A stretch of 64,000 bases of DNA, from contig CP126201.1 in the NCBI GenBank assembly GCA_030272155.1, positions 1,470,501 to 1,534,500 of the forward strand. Direction: 5' to 3'. The stretch's first letter is position 1. Each line of letters opens with the position of its first letter. Below the pieces are notes generated by a model. It was not told where the DNA came from, searched no databases, and saw only the letters and a list, made by a program, of their open reading frames with translations. This document shows, piece by piece, positions 1 to 11,575 of the stretch. This DNA is from Tetradesmus obliquus. Its lineage: Eukaryota; Chlorophyta; Chlorophyceae; Sphaeropleales; Scenedesmaceae. The position numbers and the translations under genes were made by a program.

Positions 1-65
1 TGTTACCAGGGGGGACGAAATCCTACTGGCTAGTCACACGCAACAGTCAGGCGATCCTGACTGGA
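1..65 (+). repeat. dispersed repeat, copy 1
   Basis: Starts TGTTACCAGGGGGG and continues through a CCTACTGGCT block. A second copy of similar length and order lies at 46138-46200, with roughly three quarters of positions shared by eye. The copy here is cut by the window edge, so the element may be longer. No coding capacity or terminal repeats are visible. Confidence 0.6.
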
Positions 66-82
66 GGGGACACAAAGGTGCT

Positions 83-370
83 CGGTTTGCCGCTGCAAGC
101 GCATTTTGCATGGGCTGAAGGCTGTGTGCGCATTGCACAGCAGCTGCAGTTGGTGGAGCAGCTGTGCATGAAGTTAGCTGGCAGGTGACCGGTTTGCCGC
201 TGCAAGCGCATTGGCATGGGCTGAAGGCTGTGTGCGCATTGCACAGCAGCTGCAGTTGGTGGAGCAGTTGTGCACTCATTTGGCTGGCAGGTGGACGGTT
301 TGCCGCTGCAAGCGTATTTTGCATGGGCGGGCGTCTGCATGCCACCCAGAAGGCTGCAAGTTGTGTGTGC
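83..370 (+). repeat. tandem repeat, unit about 108 bp, 2.6 copies
   Basis: Units start with GGTTTGCCGCTGCAAGCG near 83, 190 and 298. Each includes a block reading GGGCTGAAGGCTGTGTGCGC and a GTTGGTGGAGCAG block. The third copy is partial. No gene is attached that I can recognise. The units resemble the exon echoes elsewhere in size and could derive from a gene to the left. Confidence 0.75.
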
Positions 371-630
371 ATATGTAGGCGCCTGCACTTGACAGTGTAA
401 AGCCTTTTTAAAATGTGCTTTTGTAGGCGTACTCAGCAGGCCTCAGCCGCTGAGCCATACTGGATGACAAATATGTTATATAACGTGTGACATGACACAC
501 GGAAGTATTACACCCAGTGTCTAAAAGAGCCAAAACTCATATGTTGTAACTGACGGCCCTCTGCTTGGGGTTTTGAAAAGGTCTCACAGGTGCTTCTGAA
601 GGCCGCGAACGATTCACATGCGGCACACGA

Positions 631-718
631 ACATGCATGTACTGGGACATGCATAGGGTTTAGGGTTTGGGGTTTGGATAAACCCTAAACCTACCCCTAT
701 GTCCGAGTACGTGCATGT
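631..718. repeat. inverted repeat with telomere-like motifs at its centre
   Basis: The left arm begins ACATGCATGTACTGGGACAT and ends in AGGGTTTAGGGTTT. The right arm ends in a near-complementary GTCCGAGTACGTGCATGT preceded by AAACCCTAAACC. The centre is therefore a fold-back of plant-type TTTAGGG repeats. Confidence 0.7.
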
Positions 719-721
719 GAT

Positions 722-915
722 CATGGCCTACAGCCCCCACCCACACCATCGAACCTTCGCAGTGGCACTGAGTGCAAGCCTAAAGGGCGGTACCCGGCGG
801 TGCCACAGCCAGCCCCAAGCACAAGAACATGCATGTAGCATACCATGCATGCAACCATGGCCTGCAGCCCCCACCCACATCATCAAGCCTGTGCTGTGGC
901 ACTGAGTGCAAGCCT
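722..915 (+). repeat. direct repeat pair of about 70 bp
   Basis: Two copies, near 724-785 and 846-912, share a CAGCCCCCACCCACA block followed by GTGGCACTGAGTGCAAGCCT, spaced about 120 bp. No coding role is evident. Confidence 0.6.
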
Positions 916-1257
916 CAGGCTGTTGCACACTGTGCTGTGCCATAGCACGCCCCAAACACCACTCACAACGTCCAGGACTCAGCAAGGGTTTCTCACCCTT
1001 GCTCAAGCAGCCAAAGCAACCCACAATCACGATCATCACCACCTTCGTGTATACAAACTACAAGCCATAATGCATTGCAATACGGGCCGAAACAACGCCG
1101 CACCCCAATGTTGCTGAAAGCGGAAGCCACCCAGCCAACCGTGCCAATATTCAACATAAATGTAACATATATAATACAATACATATCAAGTGGTGGAGAC
1201 AGCAGCATGATGCCTGTGCGGCCCACCATGCTGTGGATGACAATGCATGGTGGGCCC

Positions 1258-1286
1258 GAGCTGATCTAGGCGGTCTAGATCAGCTC
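1258..1286. repeat. perfect 12-bp hairpin
   Basis: GAGCTGATCTAG at 1258-1269 and its exact complement at 1275-1286 flank a 5-base loop. It lies in a non-coding stretch. Confidence 0.75.
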
Positions 1287-1564
1287 CTAATTAGTTATAA
1301 CAAGCTGCAGATCTGCTCTCCCCCCAATCAAACGAAGCTGACATGACAGCTGACATGCTGTCATGATAGCAAAGGGGCGCGGCCTGTGTGCGTGACTGGG
1401 GCACTACAGATGAAGGGTGCAAACTGAGTTTGAGTCAAGTGTGGTTGCGTGGAAGCCGACTGTACGTGTACTGTACATGCAGTACGCACTAGTAGTACCA
1501 GGCAAGGCAACGGTACCAAACATATATGACGATCGGTTCAGCGGCAGGCACGGGATGATGCCAG

Positions 1565-1935
1565 CATGCATGAAGCAAGCTGCCAGCTTGACTTGACAAA
1601 ATGCAAGCACGGCGCTGGCAGCATGTGACGCTACAAAACATTCGTATGCAGAGGAGCGTGATAGAAGCGAGGGGGCAGGCAACCAATCAAGCCACCGCAT
1701 GGCGCATGCAGCTGCCAGCTTGGCTTGACAAAAAGCAAGCACAGCGCTGGCAGCAGTGACACTGAAATGCATGCATATGCAGAAGAGTGTGATGTATTCA
1801 ATGGGCGCAGCCAAACAAGCTTTTAATCTGTGTGGCACGAAGTTGCCAGCTTGGCCTGACAAAACGCAAGCAGGTGACGCTGGATACGCATGTGTATGCA
1901 CAAGAGTGTGATGCAAAAGAGTGTGATGAGCTCGG
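1565..1935. repeat. tandem repeat, unit about 140 bp, three copies
   Basis: Units carry TGCCAGCTTGACTTGACAAA (variants GGCTTGAC and GGCCTGAC), then GCAAGCA, then a GTATGCA..GAG..GTGTGATG block. They start near 1570, 1712 and 1852. I recognise no gene in any frame. Confidence 0.7.
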
Positions 1936-2305
1936 CAGCATGCGTGCAGGCTAGATGCATTGTAGCCGTACAACAGAAACAACTGGTTTTGAATACCTCA
2001 CGTGCTGGTGGCAAGTGACGCATGCTGGCGTGTAAAGACACAGAGTGACGTAACACGCAATGAAGAGGGAACACTCAAGATTGCTCGTATGTGTGGGGAG
2101 AGGTTGGTGTGGTGCCTTGCTGCTGAAGAAGCAGCAAGCATCCTGAGGCGCGACAAATGCATGAAAAGCGTGCATGTGTATGTGGTGCACACCACAGCCA
2201 ACAACAAGGCCGGCAAACCGACCCCGGTTAAGAAAACATGGTAGCGCCACCGGCACACACGCCGCATCCACTCTCTTGCGAGTACACAAACAAACAGTAA
2301 CCATG

Positions 2306-2353
2306 CAGCTGTTATAACAGCTGAATGCAACCATGCAGCTGTTATAACAGCTG
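2306..2353. repeat. pair of identical 18-bp palindromes
   Basis: CAGCTGTTATAACAGCTG, a perfect palindrome, occurs at 2306-2323 and again at 2336-2353 as part of a 30-bp direct repeat. A dyad protein-binding site is possible, but no adjacent promoter can be shown. Confidence 0.75.
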
Positions 2354-2728
2354 CATTGTTACTACAGTCCTGCAGGCAGCAGCCAGAGCTAGCCCTGTCC
2401 ACGCAGCACCACAAATACTTCCACAAGTAATGCCACAAAGGAACAATGCTGACAGTGTAACGTAACAGTGTAGCGTAACAAAGGAGGAATGGAGCCTCCT
2501 GCTGTGAGCAGGATGAAGAAGGAAGGCAACTGGGACTGCTGCGATGATCCACAGCAGCAGAAGCATTTCTACATGCACACATTAGCCTCGCACCGTCGAC
2601 GCACGCGCAAACACCTCGCACCTCGCACCTGTGGTATGTATGCAACACAAGCACTGCACGCACCCAAACCCCTGCTCGCGGCACGCTGAACCCTCCAAAC
2701 CACAACCCCACTCCAGTGTGACAATCGC

Positions 2729-2815
2729 TCCCATCAGAAGTTTGACCAAGCGCTGACCAACCGTCTGACCAGAAGTTTGACCAGACGTTGACCAGACGTT
2801 GACCGCAAGTTTGAC
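2729..2815. repeat. TTGACC-rich minisatellite
   Basis: About seven irregular copies of an 11-13 bp unit built on GTTTGACCAGA or CGTTGACCAGA. A similar unit encodes a Ser-Gly-Gln-Thr repeat in the Rab3GAP gene near 61707-61775. Confidence 0.7.
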
Positions 2816-2975
2816 CGTACGGTGAAGCTGGGGGCCATGCTCGGCCCTGCAGCTCTGCACCAGCACCTGTTACAAACAGGTGCCACTACTACCACGCAAC
2901 ACACACGACATGATGACACCATGCTGTGCTCACATAAAGGCGGGAGTGCTTTCTACAATTGACGCCTCAGATTGT

Positions 2976-3008
<33 letters not shown>

Positions 3009-4626
3009 GCCTCCAAATTTGAACCGGCAGCTTGCCAGGCTCATGAGGGGCCGCATAACCAAATGCGACCTGGCAGAACGATAGTAGCTGCTGCTGCCGC
3101 TGCTGCAGCACGTGTACAGCAGTGCTGGATGTACATTAAGCTAGATCATACCCAACTGTCTCTAGTGCTTGAGAAATCCACAACAATCGAGGCCTGCCAG
3201 AACCACAGTGTGCGTCAAATCAGGCAGAAATCTGCCGATACATATGTGCAGAGTGAAGCAGCAGCAGCAACGGAGCAAAGGCAGGGCAATCAGGGGCGCT
3301 TGCTGCGCTGCAACTTGCATTTTGCACCACTGAACAAGGCACAACCAGCAAGCACACTGAGCTGACTACACAAGACACAGGAGAAGGCGCTATTTAGAAA
3401 CATTCAACCCTCATTGCTGCAGATCCAAATGGCGTAACAAGAGCAGAAATGTGCAGAGACCAAGACCCACCCTACAACAACAGCGTTGAAATGGCGATGT
3501 ACAATCTGCAGCTGCTCGCACTGAGCTCGCTGCTCTGCAGCTGACACACATCAGTGAAAGCAGCAGCAGGATCAAGTGCCGCCCAGATGCCAGACGATAG
3601 CTCAAGCACTGCACAACAGGCGAGCAGCGCTGCTGGCCCATTGACAGTGCATATTGTACATAGATGCAGCTGCAGCTGGTGTGGATACAGCAAAGGACGC
3701 TTCTGCACCAGAGCCAGCGTCGTCGTGGATGCCTGATTGGCCTGAAAGGTACAGCGCGCAAACAAAACGGTATGGCGCGCAACAAACGCATGACGGGACC
3801 AAAAGGTTGTACGCGACTCAAGCGCGGACAGACTGCTCAAACGGCGATTGGTTCCTGCCTCATCACACAAGGCAGTAATGGTTTGATAGTCGCCGCTGAC
3901 GGCCGAGAAGGAAAAACGAAGAACGAATCCACAGCTGCGCCGCAGCGTGTGTGTTGCTGCTGCACATATACATACACTGCACGCAGCTCAAGCGCACAAA
4001 CAGAGGTGCGAGAATCACATGGTGTGGCTTGGCAGAAGGACTGTGCAATCTCGGCAATTGACCAACCATTTGGCAACCGGCGATCCTCAACGTGCTGCTA
4101 GCTGTTGCGTTGATACAATAGTAGCGCAGAACAGATGTATCAGAGTACACTGCCCTGCGCAAGCTAATCACTGCACACCTGCCTGACGCACTGCTGCTCT
4201 TGCTGGAATCAGAGGTGCACGAATAGAACATAACGCTCCCTTCCTTCCCATGACGTGCATGTAGAACACACACAGACACGCAAGTGCCGCACTCAAGCTC
4301 TTGGCTTCAGAGAAACACACAAACGAGGAAGCCATCCCCAGCCCCAATCCCCAACACCAAAGCAAGCAAGCGAATGAAGGAAAGACAGACACTCAAAATC
4401 GCCTGCGCATATGGCTGGACGCTGCAGCTGCCAGTTTGCCAGCGCACAACCCCTGCAAAGAAAATGAAAGGACTGACAAGCGAAACAGACAGCATTCCCA
4501 ACATGCAGCATCAATCCGCCATGCAAGCAACAGCACATCTCGCCTGGCAACTTGCCAGGCTGACTGCCGACGAATCGTAGCGTGCACGGCACATGTTTGA
4601 ACATGGTTTGAAACGCGCGGATTGCC

Positions 4627-7600
4627 TTAAAATGCAGACCATACGAGCAGCCCACGGTATTTGCCGTTGATCGTGCTACTCGCATCGCCGCTGAATCCAT
4701 ACTGAGGTGACCCTGAGACGGTAGAAGCTGCCCGCAGCTGTGCGGCAGCAAGGATAGTTGCCAAGTTGTCTAGGCCAGTCTTGCCGGTGCAAGCGCCAGA
4801 CAGGATGCAGTTTGCAGCGATTGCCGCAACATGCGGCGTGGCCTGGATACGGCAGAGGGTGGAGTACATGAAAGCAGCAGAACAGTTTAGTTGGTGTCTC
4901 TGCATGCGGTTGGCAGTTGTACAGGCATTGCTGGGTTTAGTGGGAATGTGATGCTGTTCTTGAAGCATGGAATCTGCTGCTCAACTTGTATAGCCCTTGG
5001 AATCAGTCAGCAAAGAAACATATTCAGCAGGATCAGCTGCTGCTGCATATTCTAGCTCCATCCACCAGCAAGACAGCCATCTCAGCCATTCAATGTTGCA
5101 CTGCAAACCACATTCCCAGGATGGTGCAGCTCAAAGCAACACAACTTAACAAGAAAGCATGCACATAACAACATAACATAACATAACGTAACATACCTGG
5201 CTGGTTCCTGAGAGCACTCTGTAGCCGGATGCATCCCTTGTGTAAGATGTTGTCGACTTGATGTTGACACCAGGTGCTGCAACCACCCTTGCCTTGTCAG
5301 CATCTGATGAGTCGGCTTGCAGGAAGTTGCTGAAGCTTGCAGGTTCGTTTCCTGCAGGGTCCATGGCCGTCACTGCCACAACAGTGGGGCAAGCAGCAGG
5401 AAAGTACCTGCACAGCACATCACAACAGCACATATGACCGTTTGAGCTGTCAAAATCTTCTAACCTGGTCAGTCAAAGCAACTGCCACTGGAATGTGGGT
5501 GCGAGCATGGAACAACTAATAAAGCAGCACATGCAAGGCATGCTGTGTGCTGCTGTCGTGCTGCCGCCACGCATGTGTTGTTGCATGCCTTACCCGTGCC
5601 GCTAGGGACAGCAACGCAGCTACGTAGCTACGCAGTGATGCAGCTACGTATACGGACTGTTTGGGCTCACCCCTTGATGTCGTCTCCATAGTTCCCTGCA
5701 GCCACAGCTACAAAGATTCCCGCATCGTTGGCGTCCTTCATCACCCCACACACGGCGTCAAACACAGCTTGGTAGTCCTGCAGGCGCAACACAACACAAA
5801 TCAGTTATGGATGGTTTATATTCTGTAAGATATGTTCAGCAACCGCCAATGCCACGCACAGGCTGGAGCTATTCCACACATATCTGTGGCCAGCAGAGCA
5901 CATTACTGAGGGGCCGCCGCCCTTTCCAACTGGGGCGTTGAAAGGTGACTATAGTACGGGCAAAGCACAACTACTCCCTGAAGCAATACGTTACCAACAT
6001 GTTGCAACCCATCATTCAAACTCACCGGGCTGCCGGGGTTTACGTAGGCTGCCAGGCTGAGGTTTATCACTCTTATGCCCTGAGCCAAGCCCTCTGCCAT
6101 GACCCACTGCACCGCAGCCAGCATGTTTGACATTGCGCCCCTGCCTTTCGCATCCAGGATCTTCAGGGAAAACACTGGCGTGCCGGGGGAGATGCCCACG
6201 ACGGATTCAACGGCTGGGTCTGCGTTGCTGTTGAGCGCGGTGATGATGCCTGCGACGTGTGTGCCTGCAGGGAGGTACGAAACGCAGCAGAAGGTCATAA
6301 GGATTAGAAGCAACGGCTGGGTCTTTGATGCTGTTGAGCGCGGTGATGATGCCTGCAATGTGTGTGCCTGCAGGGAGGTGAGAAGATGCGGAGAGGAGCA
6401 TATGATGGTTTTAGTAAGGCGCAGACGACAATGCGGTTCTGAGCAGTCAAGGGGGAAGTAACCATTGTCACAAACGTTGGAAGCATGTAGTAATGCCACC
6501 GCTGCTGCATGCTGCAATGACGTGCGATTTGTGCGTGCCCGCACGGAGTTTGCAGCGTGAACAGTGGTGGTAAAGGAGGCAGGCAGCAGATGGCAATGTG
6601 GCGCTCAGAAGCATGGGAGAAGAAGGAGGCTGTGATGCAAAGGAGGGAGGGGCTAGCCTATGTGAGGGTTAACGCGTCTGTCATGGCCTCACGGTGCGGC
6701 AGGAGGAAGGCATGCACATGCAACAGCGCACAGCACACGCCCCCAAGGTCCAAAGTGTGACACCAGCTGTCGCTAAATGTTCAAATGTAAAAGTAACAAC
6801 CGTGACAGCTCACCATGGCCGTATGCATCCATGTCAGGCGCATCCTCAGCGCCAGTTGAAGCATTGGCATCCAGCCAGGACCTTCCCCCTGCATATGTCA
6901 TATCCGGATGCGTTGCCTCCACCCCTGAATCGATAACACCAACCACCACCTGCTGCCCTGTGGGAAGTCCTGCAGTGCTCGCAACGCCTTCTGCTGTAAC
7001 TGCCTCAATCCGTGACAGCCCTGCAGGAACTTGCTCGCCTGCTGCCACCGGCACACGCGGCAGCCGAGGCCCGGAATATGCAGTGGGAGCTGCAGGGTTT
7101 GAGCTAGGGCTTGGGCTCGGGCTGGGCTCTAGGGTTTGGGGGTCGGGGTTTGGCGACGGCTGGGGTTTAGGGTCCTGTGGCGGTTTAGGGTCTGCGCAGA
7201 GGATGGCTGAGGGCACCGGCTCGGCCTTGCCAGGTGGCACGCCGCAGGACCCAAAGACGTCATTTGCGAAGCGCTGAAACCTGTCGACGCCGTTTGAACC
7301 TAAACCTGAACCCTGGCTGCTTGCAGGAACAGGGTTTAGCACCACGCAGCCGCCAGGCCCTGTTGCGCTGCGCCACTGCACGAATGCATTGTCTGGACCG
7401 CAGCGGATGCCGCTGTAACGCAGCCGGCTGGCAGTACCAGATCCACAATTGATCTCTGAACTGAGCCGCACATCTGCTGTAACAGCAGCAGCAGAATCTG
7501 CAGGGACCGGCAGGCAGCTAGCTGCTGCACTGGCACTGGTAGCACTGCAGGTGGCAGTCGGCAGGTCAGGGGCCCACATTGCGGCAGTGCCGCAGCCGCC

Positions 7601-9390
7601 AAACCGCTGCTGGGACCATACTGGCTTGCTGCTATCAAAGCGCAAGATACAGTCCTGCCCTCTGAGGCGGAGAACTGCACCTGTTGTGCGGTTCAGCGCT
7701 AAAACCGCTGTGTACTGAATGCCAGACATGTCTCCGCAGCGGCTTGCCATCCATACCAGGCGGGCCCGTGGGGTATAGCAGCCGGGCCATTTGAAATTGG
7801 GGTTTAAGGCACGGCTGGTGATTGAACCTTGGCTGAGGGCGGCGGCGCCGACACAGCTTGTACGCCGCGCTGTGGAGGCGAGTGGCGGCTCGACGGCTCC
7901 TGTTGCAGCGGCTTGGTCGGCGGTTGCTGCTGCTGCTGCTGCGGCAGCGGCGGCGGCGTCGGCGTCTGGTGTGTCGCCTGCCAGGCCCTCAACTGTAAGT
8001 GACATGCCATGTGCATAGCAGAGTGGCAGCAGCAGCAGCAGCAGCAGCAGGAAGCAGCAGCGTCATGATGACTCTTGATAAGAGGACTTGCTGGTGATCA
8101 AAGCAAATTTGCACAAGGGCTGCTGCTGCTGCTGTTGCTGCTGCCAGCACAGCGTTGTTGTGTTACAGCTGTTGTGCTGCCAGGCGGGATGTTGGCAGCT
8201 GCGCTCTGCTTCGTGCCCTGCCACTTGCTGTGCGCAACATGAAGCATTTGCTGGGCGTTTGCCACACAACAATAACCAAGCGCAACACTCTTTCTTGACT
8301 TCACTCCGCTGCTGCAGCTGCTGCTGCTGCTGCTGCTTGCACCCACCTTGGGAGCTCATCACACGGTCAGCAAACACATACGCCACATCATCAGCGCTGA
8401 GCAGCTGCTGCGCAACATGTGCTGCTGCCTTCAACACAAGCACCTGCACGCTGCCGCTGCTGCTGCCGCTGCTGGCTCCTGGTCCTGCTGCTGCTGCTGC
8501 AGCACCCGCCTGGGGTGCTTGGTTGGGTGGGCGCTGCAAGCTGCTGAGGACAGAGAAGTCTGATTCCTCATCACTGCTGCTGCTGCTTGCAGCTGCTGCT
8601 CCTGCTGCTGCTGCCCTGGGAAGGGCAGCCCTTGCTAGCCTGACATGCTGCACCAGCCTGCAGGACATGAACAGCATGCGGAGTGGATGAATGATTCTAA
8701 TTTAACTTTAAAGGATTTAATAGCATTGATATTTGAGAATCTACGAGAAGCAGGGAGTTGGGATACATGGCTTGCAGGGCAGTACTGTGGATATGCTCAC
8801 CTGGCTGTAGCAGCTGCTACATCTTGAGCAGCACCTCTCTTTAGCACTACTACCCACGTATTAGTGATCAGTTCCTCGTGTCCTGCAAGGCGGTAGAACC
8901 AGGAGCAGCGCAGAGGTTGGAATATGCTGCAGCAGTGGTCACGGTCACTGCTGAAGCAGAGGCCTGCAGACACGTGTGCGATGCCTAGCCTGTGGCCAAA
9001 ACGCTCGCGACCAAAGCCGTGCTCGCGCCGAGGTGAATAATCATTACCTGATGAGGGCTCATTTGAGGCGGTCAGCAGTCTCCTGCCCCCTGCAGGCGAC
9101 CCTACAGCCACCAACCGGACGACCAACACACACCGACCAACAAGGACAACAGGATTGTCAGCAGCAGATGGTTGGAGCAACATGAACTGAAAAACACCTC
9201 TTGCTGCAGTTAAGATGCAAACACGGAGCAACAGCTCGCCTTGCGAGGCGATTCAGCCTATGATTCACGTCTCACCTTGACTGGGACCGCTTTGGGCTGC
9301 AAGATTGAAGCGCCTGATGATGCGGTCAGCTTGAATGCTTTGAGAGGTTAAGGTCAAACAAACGATGCAGACCACAAACAATCGCAGCAT
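4627..9390 (-). CDS. secreted subtilisin-like serine protease (S8) with I9 prodomain
   Basis: Nine exons in transcript order: 9390-9276, 9203-9048, 8882-8801, 8657-8347, 7992-6814, 6264-6026, 5777-5671, 5407-5197, 4842-4627. Phases agree and give 871 residues. The start is chosen because the first exon reads as a signal peptide (MLRLFVVCIVCLTLTSQSIQA). An I9-type inhibitor prodomain follows (about 92-215; NTWVVVLKRGA and ADDVAYVFADRVM). Next come a Cys-containing insert of about 250 residues that I do not recognise and a Pro-rich linker (DPKPPQDPKPQPSP). The catalytic domain has Asp575 (VIDSG), His613 (GHGTHVAG), the oxyanion Asn in AAGN and Ser799 (GTSQATPHVA). It should cleave proteins in the secretory path or cell wall. 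Pro-rich linkers are common in algal wall-associated proteases; a wall role is inference. Confidence 0.9.
6305..6367 (-). repeat. echo of subtilase exon 6 start
   Basis: The intron before exon 6 holds a second copy of its first 60 bases with a CTCCCTGCAG acceptor. It reads THIAGIITALNSIKDPAVAS against THVAGIITALNSNADPAVES in the real exon. The copy lacks the rest of the exon and a donor, so using its acceptor would read into intron. Confidence 0.85.
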
Positions 9391-11511
9391 GTCTTCTCTA
9401 AAGTCGCTGCCAGCACTGGCGTGTTCTATCAGTTACGATATCCAACATTATTGATCTGTAACCAGTTGATAGTTTGGAAACTCTGGCCTGCGCTGCGCTC
9501 ATGCAGGTGCGCGTAGGCGGAGGTGTGGGGTTCCGGACATACGCCTGTGCGAACTGTCCGAAGACCTAGTTGCAGGATTCCTCATGGCAGCACGGCAGAT
9601 AGCCAAAAAACAATGTTTCCAGCATTCACTTGGCTTGGATGCCTTTGAGTCCACATGCTGCTTTATAGTGTGAGTGCGTAAGGAACTTCACTTTGCAGGG
9701 ATTATAGCAGTGCTAAGCCCGCTGATGATGCGCACACAGCTCAGCGCTGCTGAGCAGCATCCAGCCGACATAATGATATCAAGATACCATACTATGTTTC
9801 AAGGAGGTGAAAAGCGGCCAGCAGCTGCATCACATGTGCAGTGTTCCTCTCCAACCTCTAGCACTGCTTGATGGTCTTGTTGGCTCCTGCTGCCCAGCAG
9901 CTGGCACTGCAATACATACACGCGTCACAAGTGGACACGAACCTTTAATGTGCACCATAATTGCAGCGTTGATTGTCGCTTCAGTAGTAAATGGGTCTGC
10001 ACTGCATGCAACTCCCAAAAATCTACATCTGTTCAGCTGGACCAGAAGAACCAGGCCACCCTTGTGGCCAGCAGTCTCTGCTCTCTGTTGACCAGTTGCC
10101 TTGCGCATCTTTGGACCTCGTTGGTGACACGCTGCTGCCAACACGTAGTAGTTGCAAAACAATCAAACCGGCTGTGCGGGAAAGCTTTCCCTCTGTCACC
10201 TTAAGCCTTAGGCTGAGCCAGCACTCTCACGTGTGCACAACACCATTTGAGAGCAGACAACAAACCACAGCCGCATGCCAAAGCTGCTTTGCAACACACA
10301 GCAACCACGAGTTCTCTCAACTGTGGTGGTGTGCCCTGCTGTCAGCAGTCTCTCTGATGCATGTGACAACATCTGCATTGCTCGAAGGTGCGCAGCTATG
10401 CATTTACCACGGTCCTCAGGAAAGGCTGTGGGATTCTGGAGCCGTATAAAATCGTAATTTTACAACATCACTCGATAGCTCTGCCCAGCAGTGCTTGCAG
10501 GCAGGTCAACGCAGGTCAACTGCTGGCACAGCACAGCCATGCACGTCACCAGCATACGCACACACTGATTCGAAACACATGTTTTATTGTGAGTCTAGAC
10601 TGAGATCTCAGCTTCACCCCAGCCTGGTTGCCGGACATCTGTACAACACACAACTACAGCAAGTAATTGAAAAGGTTGAACATCATGTTAAACATGACAT
10701 GATGTCACACACGCATGACACAAAACTTCAGCACACAACTTCAGCAAGCACCTTTGTGGCACGTACAGTACACAACCCTCTATCAACAACTTCAGTAGAA
10801 ATGCCTGTTGGGCCCGCGCTCAGTGTACATGCTCACTGCTGCCCGCTGCCGCATCAGCAAGGGTTGCTGCATCATCTTCAACTCTCTGGCACTCGCCCCA
10901 TGCCTACTGAGTCTCAGGCGGCACCATAACCAGCCAAGAAACAGATATGGCTGTATGGCTGTATGCTATGTGGCGCCTACATAGCGAGCCAAGAGACAGC
11001 CCTGCCGCAACTGCCATCACGCCTGGAGCTACAGCATCTGGCAACCTTGCCGCAACCCCATGTGCCCTGTCTGGCTCCTTGGTAGGTGTAATACACAAAG
11101 CGTGTAACACACGAATTGTGGGTGGGCCTGTAGCCCTACATTGGTACGTGGTGATTGGTAACTGGCAAGTACCATCACGCCTGGAGCTGTAGCAGCTGGC
11201 AAGCCTACTCCTTGCGCTCCTCTGGCAGTTCACCCTGCGCGCAACCAGCAGCGGCAGCAGCAGCGGCAGCAGCAGCGGCAGCAGCAGCGGCAGCAGCAGC
11301 AGCGGCAGCAGGAGAGCTGTTACAAGATACGAAGCGATTGTTGCAGCTGTGGCCGCCTGCACTGCCGCGCCAGCTAGCTGAGGCAGCCTGCCTGCCTGCT
11401 GGTGTGTGCCCCGCAGGATGAGGCATTGCAGTTCCCGCCTACGCACACCAACATTGTGCTCATACCTTCAACAGGCACAAAATAGGCACAACACATGCGA
11501 GGAGTCAACTT

Positions 11512-11567
<56 letters not shown>

Positions 11568-11575
11568 GCTCTCGC
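9391..11575. other. region without a confident gene
   Basis: This lies upstream of the subtilase start and probably contains its promoter. A CAG/CGG run at about 11249-11312 gives poly-Ala or poly-Leu frames. Two copies of a GCTCCAGGCGTGATGG block (minus sense) at about 11005-11035 and 11165-11190 look like another local duplication and may belong to the candidate gene to the right. No family is recognised. Confidence 0.5.

Larger units (their letters stand above)
1..4626. other. repeat-rich region without a supported gene
   Basis: No open frame here has family-like sequence or matching exon phases. The stretch holds several families of tandem and inverted repeats (listed separately), one CAG run near 2978-3006 and AT-richer spacers. 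An open frame at 2880-3365 is mostly poly-Ala from CAG repeats and is not accepted as a gene. The left part of the 3' flank of the subtilase (stop at 4627, minus strand) lies here. Confidence 0.6.

Noticed and set aside
2880-3365. 161-codon open frame on the plus strand
   Set aside because: Half of it is poly-Ala from CAG runs and the rest shows no recognisable motif or neighbouring exons.
8005-8062. Leu-rich stretch just upstream of an ATG at 8005 that looks like a signal peptide for the subtilase
   Set aside because: It lies in a frame with an immediate upstream stop and falls in an intron. The TTACAG acceptor at 7993 joins in phase to the I9 prodomain exon, and a better signal peptide starts at 9390.
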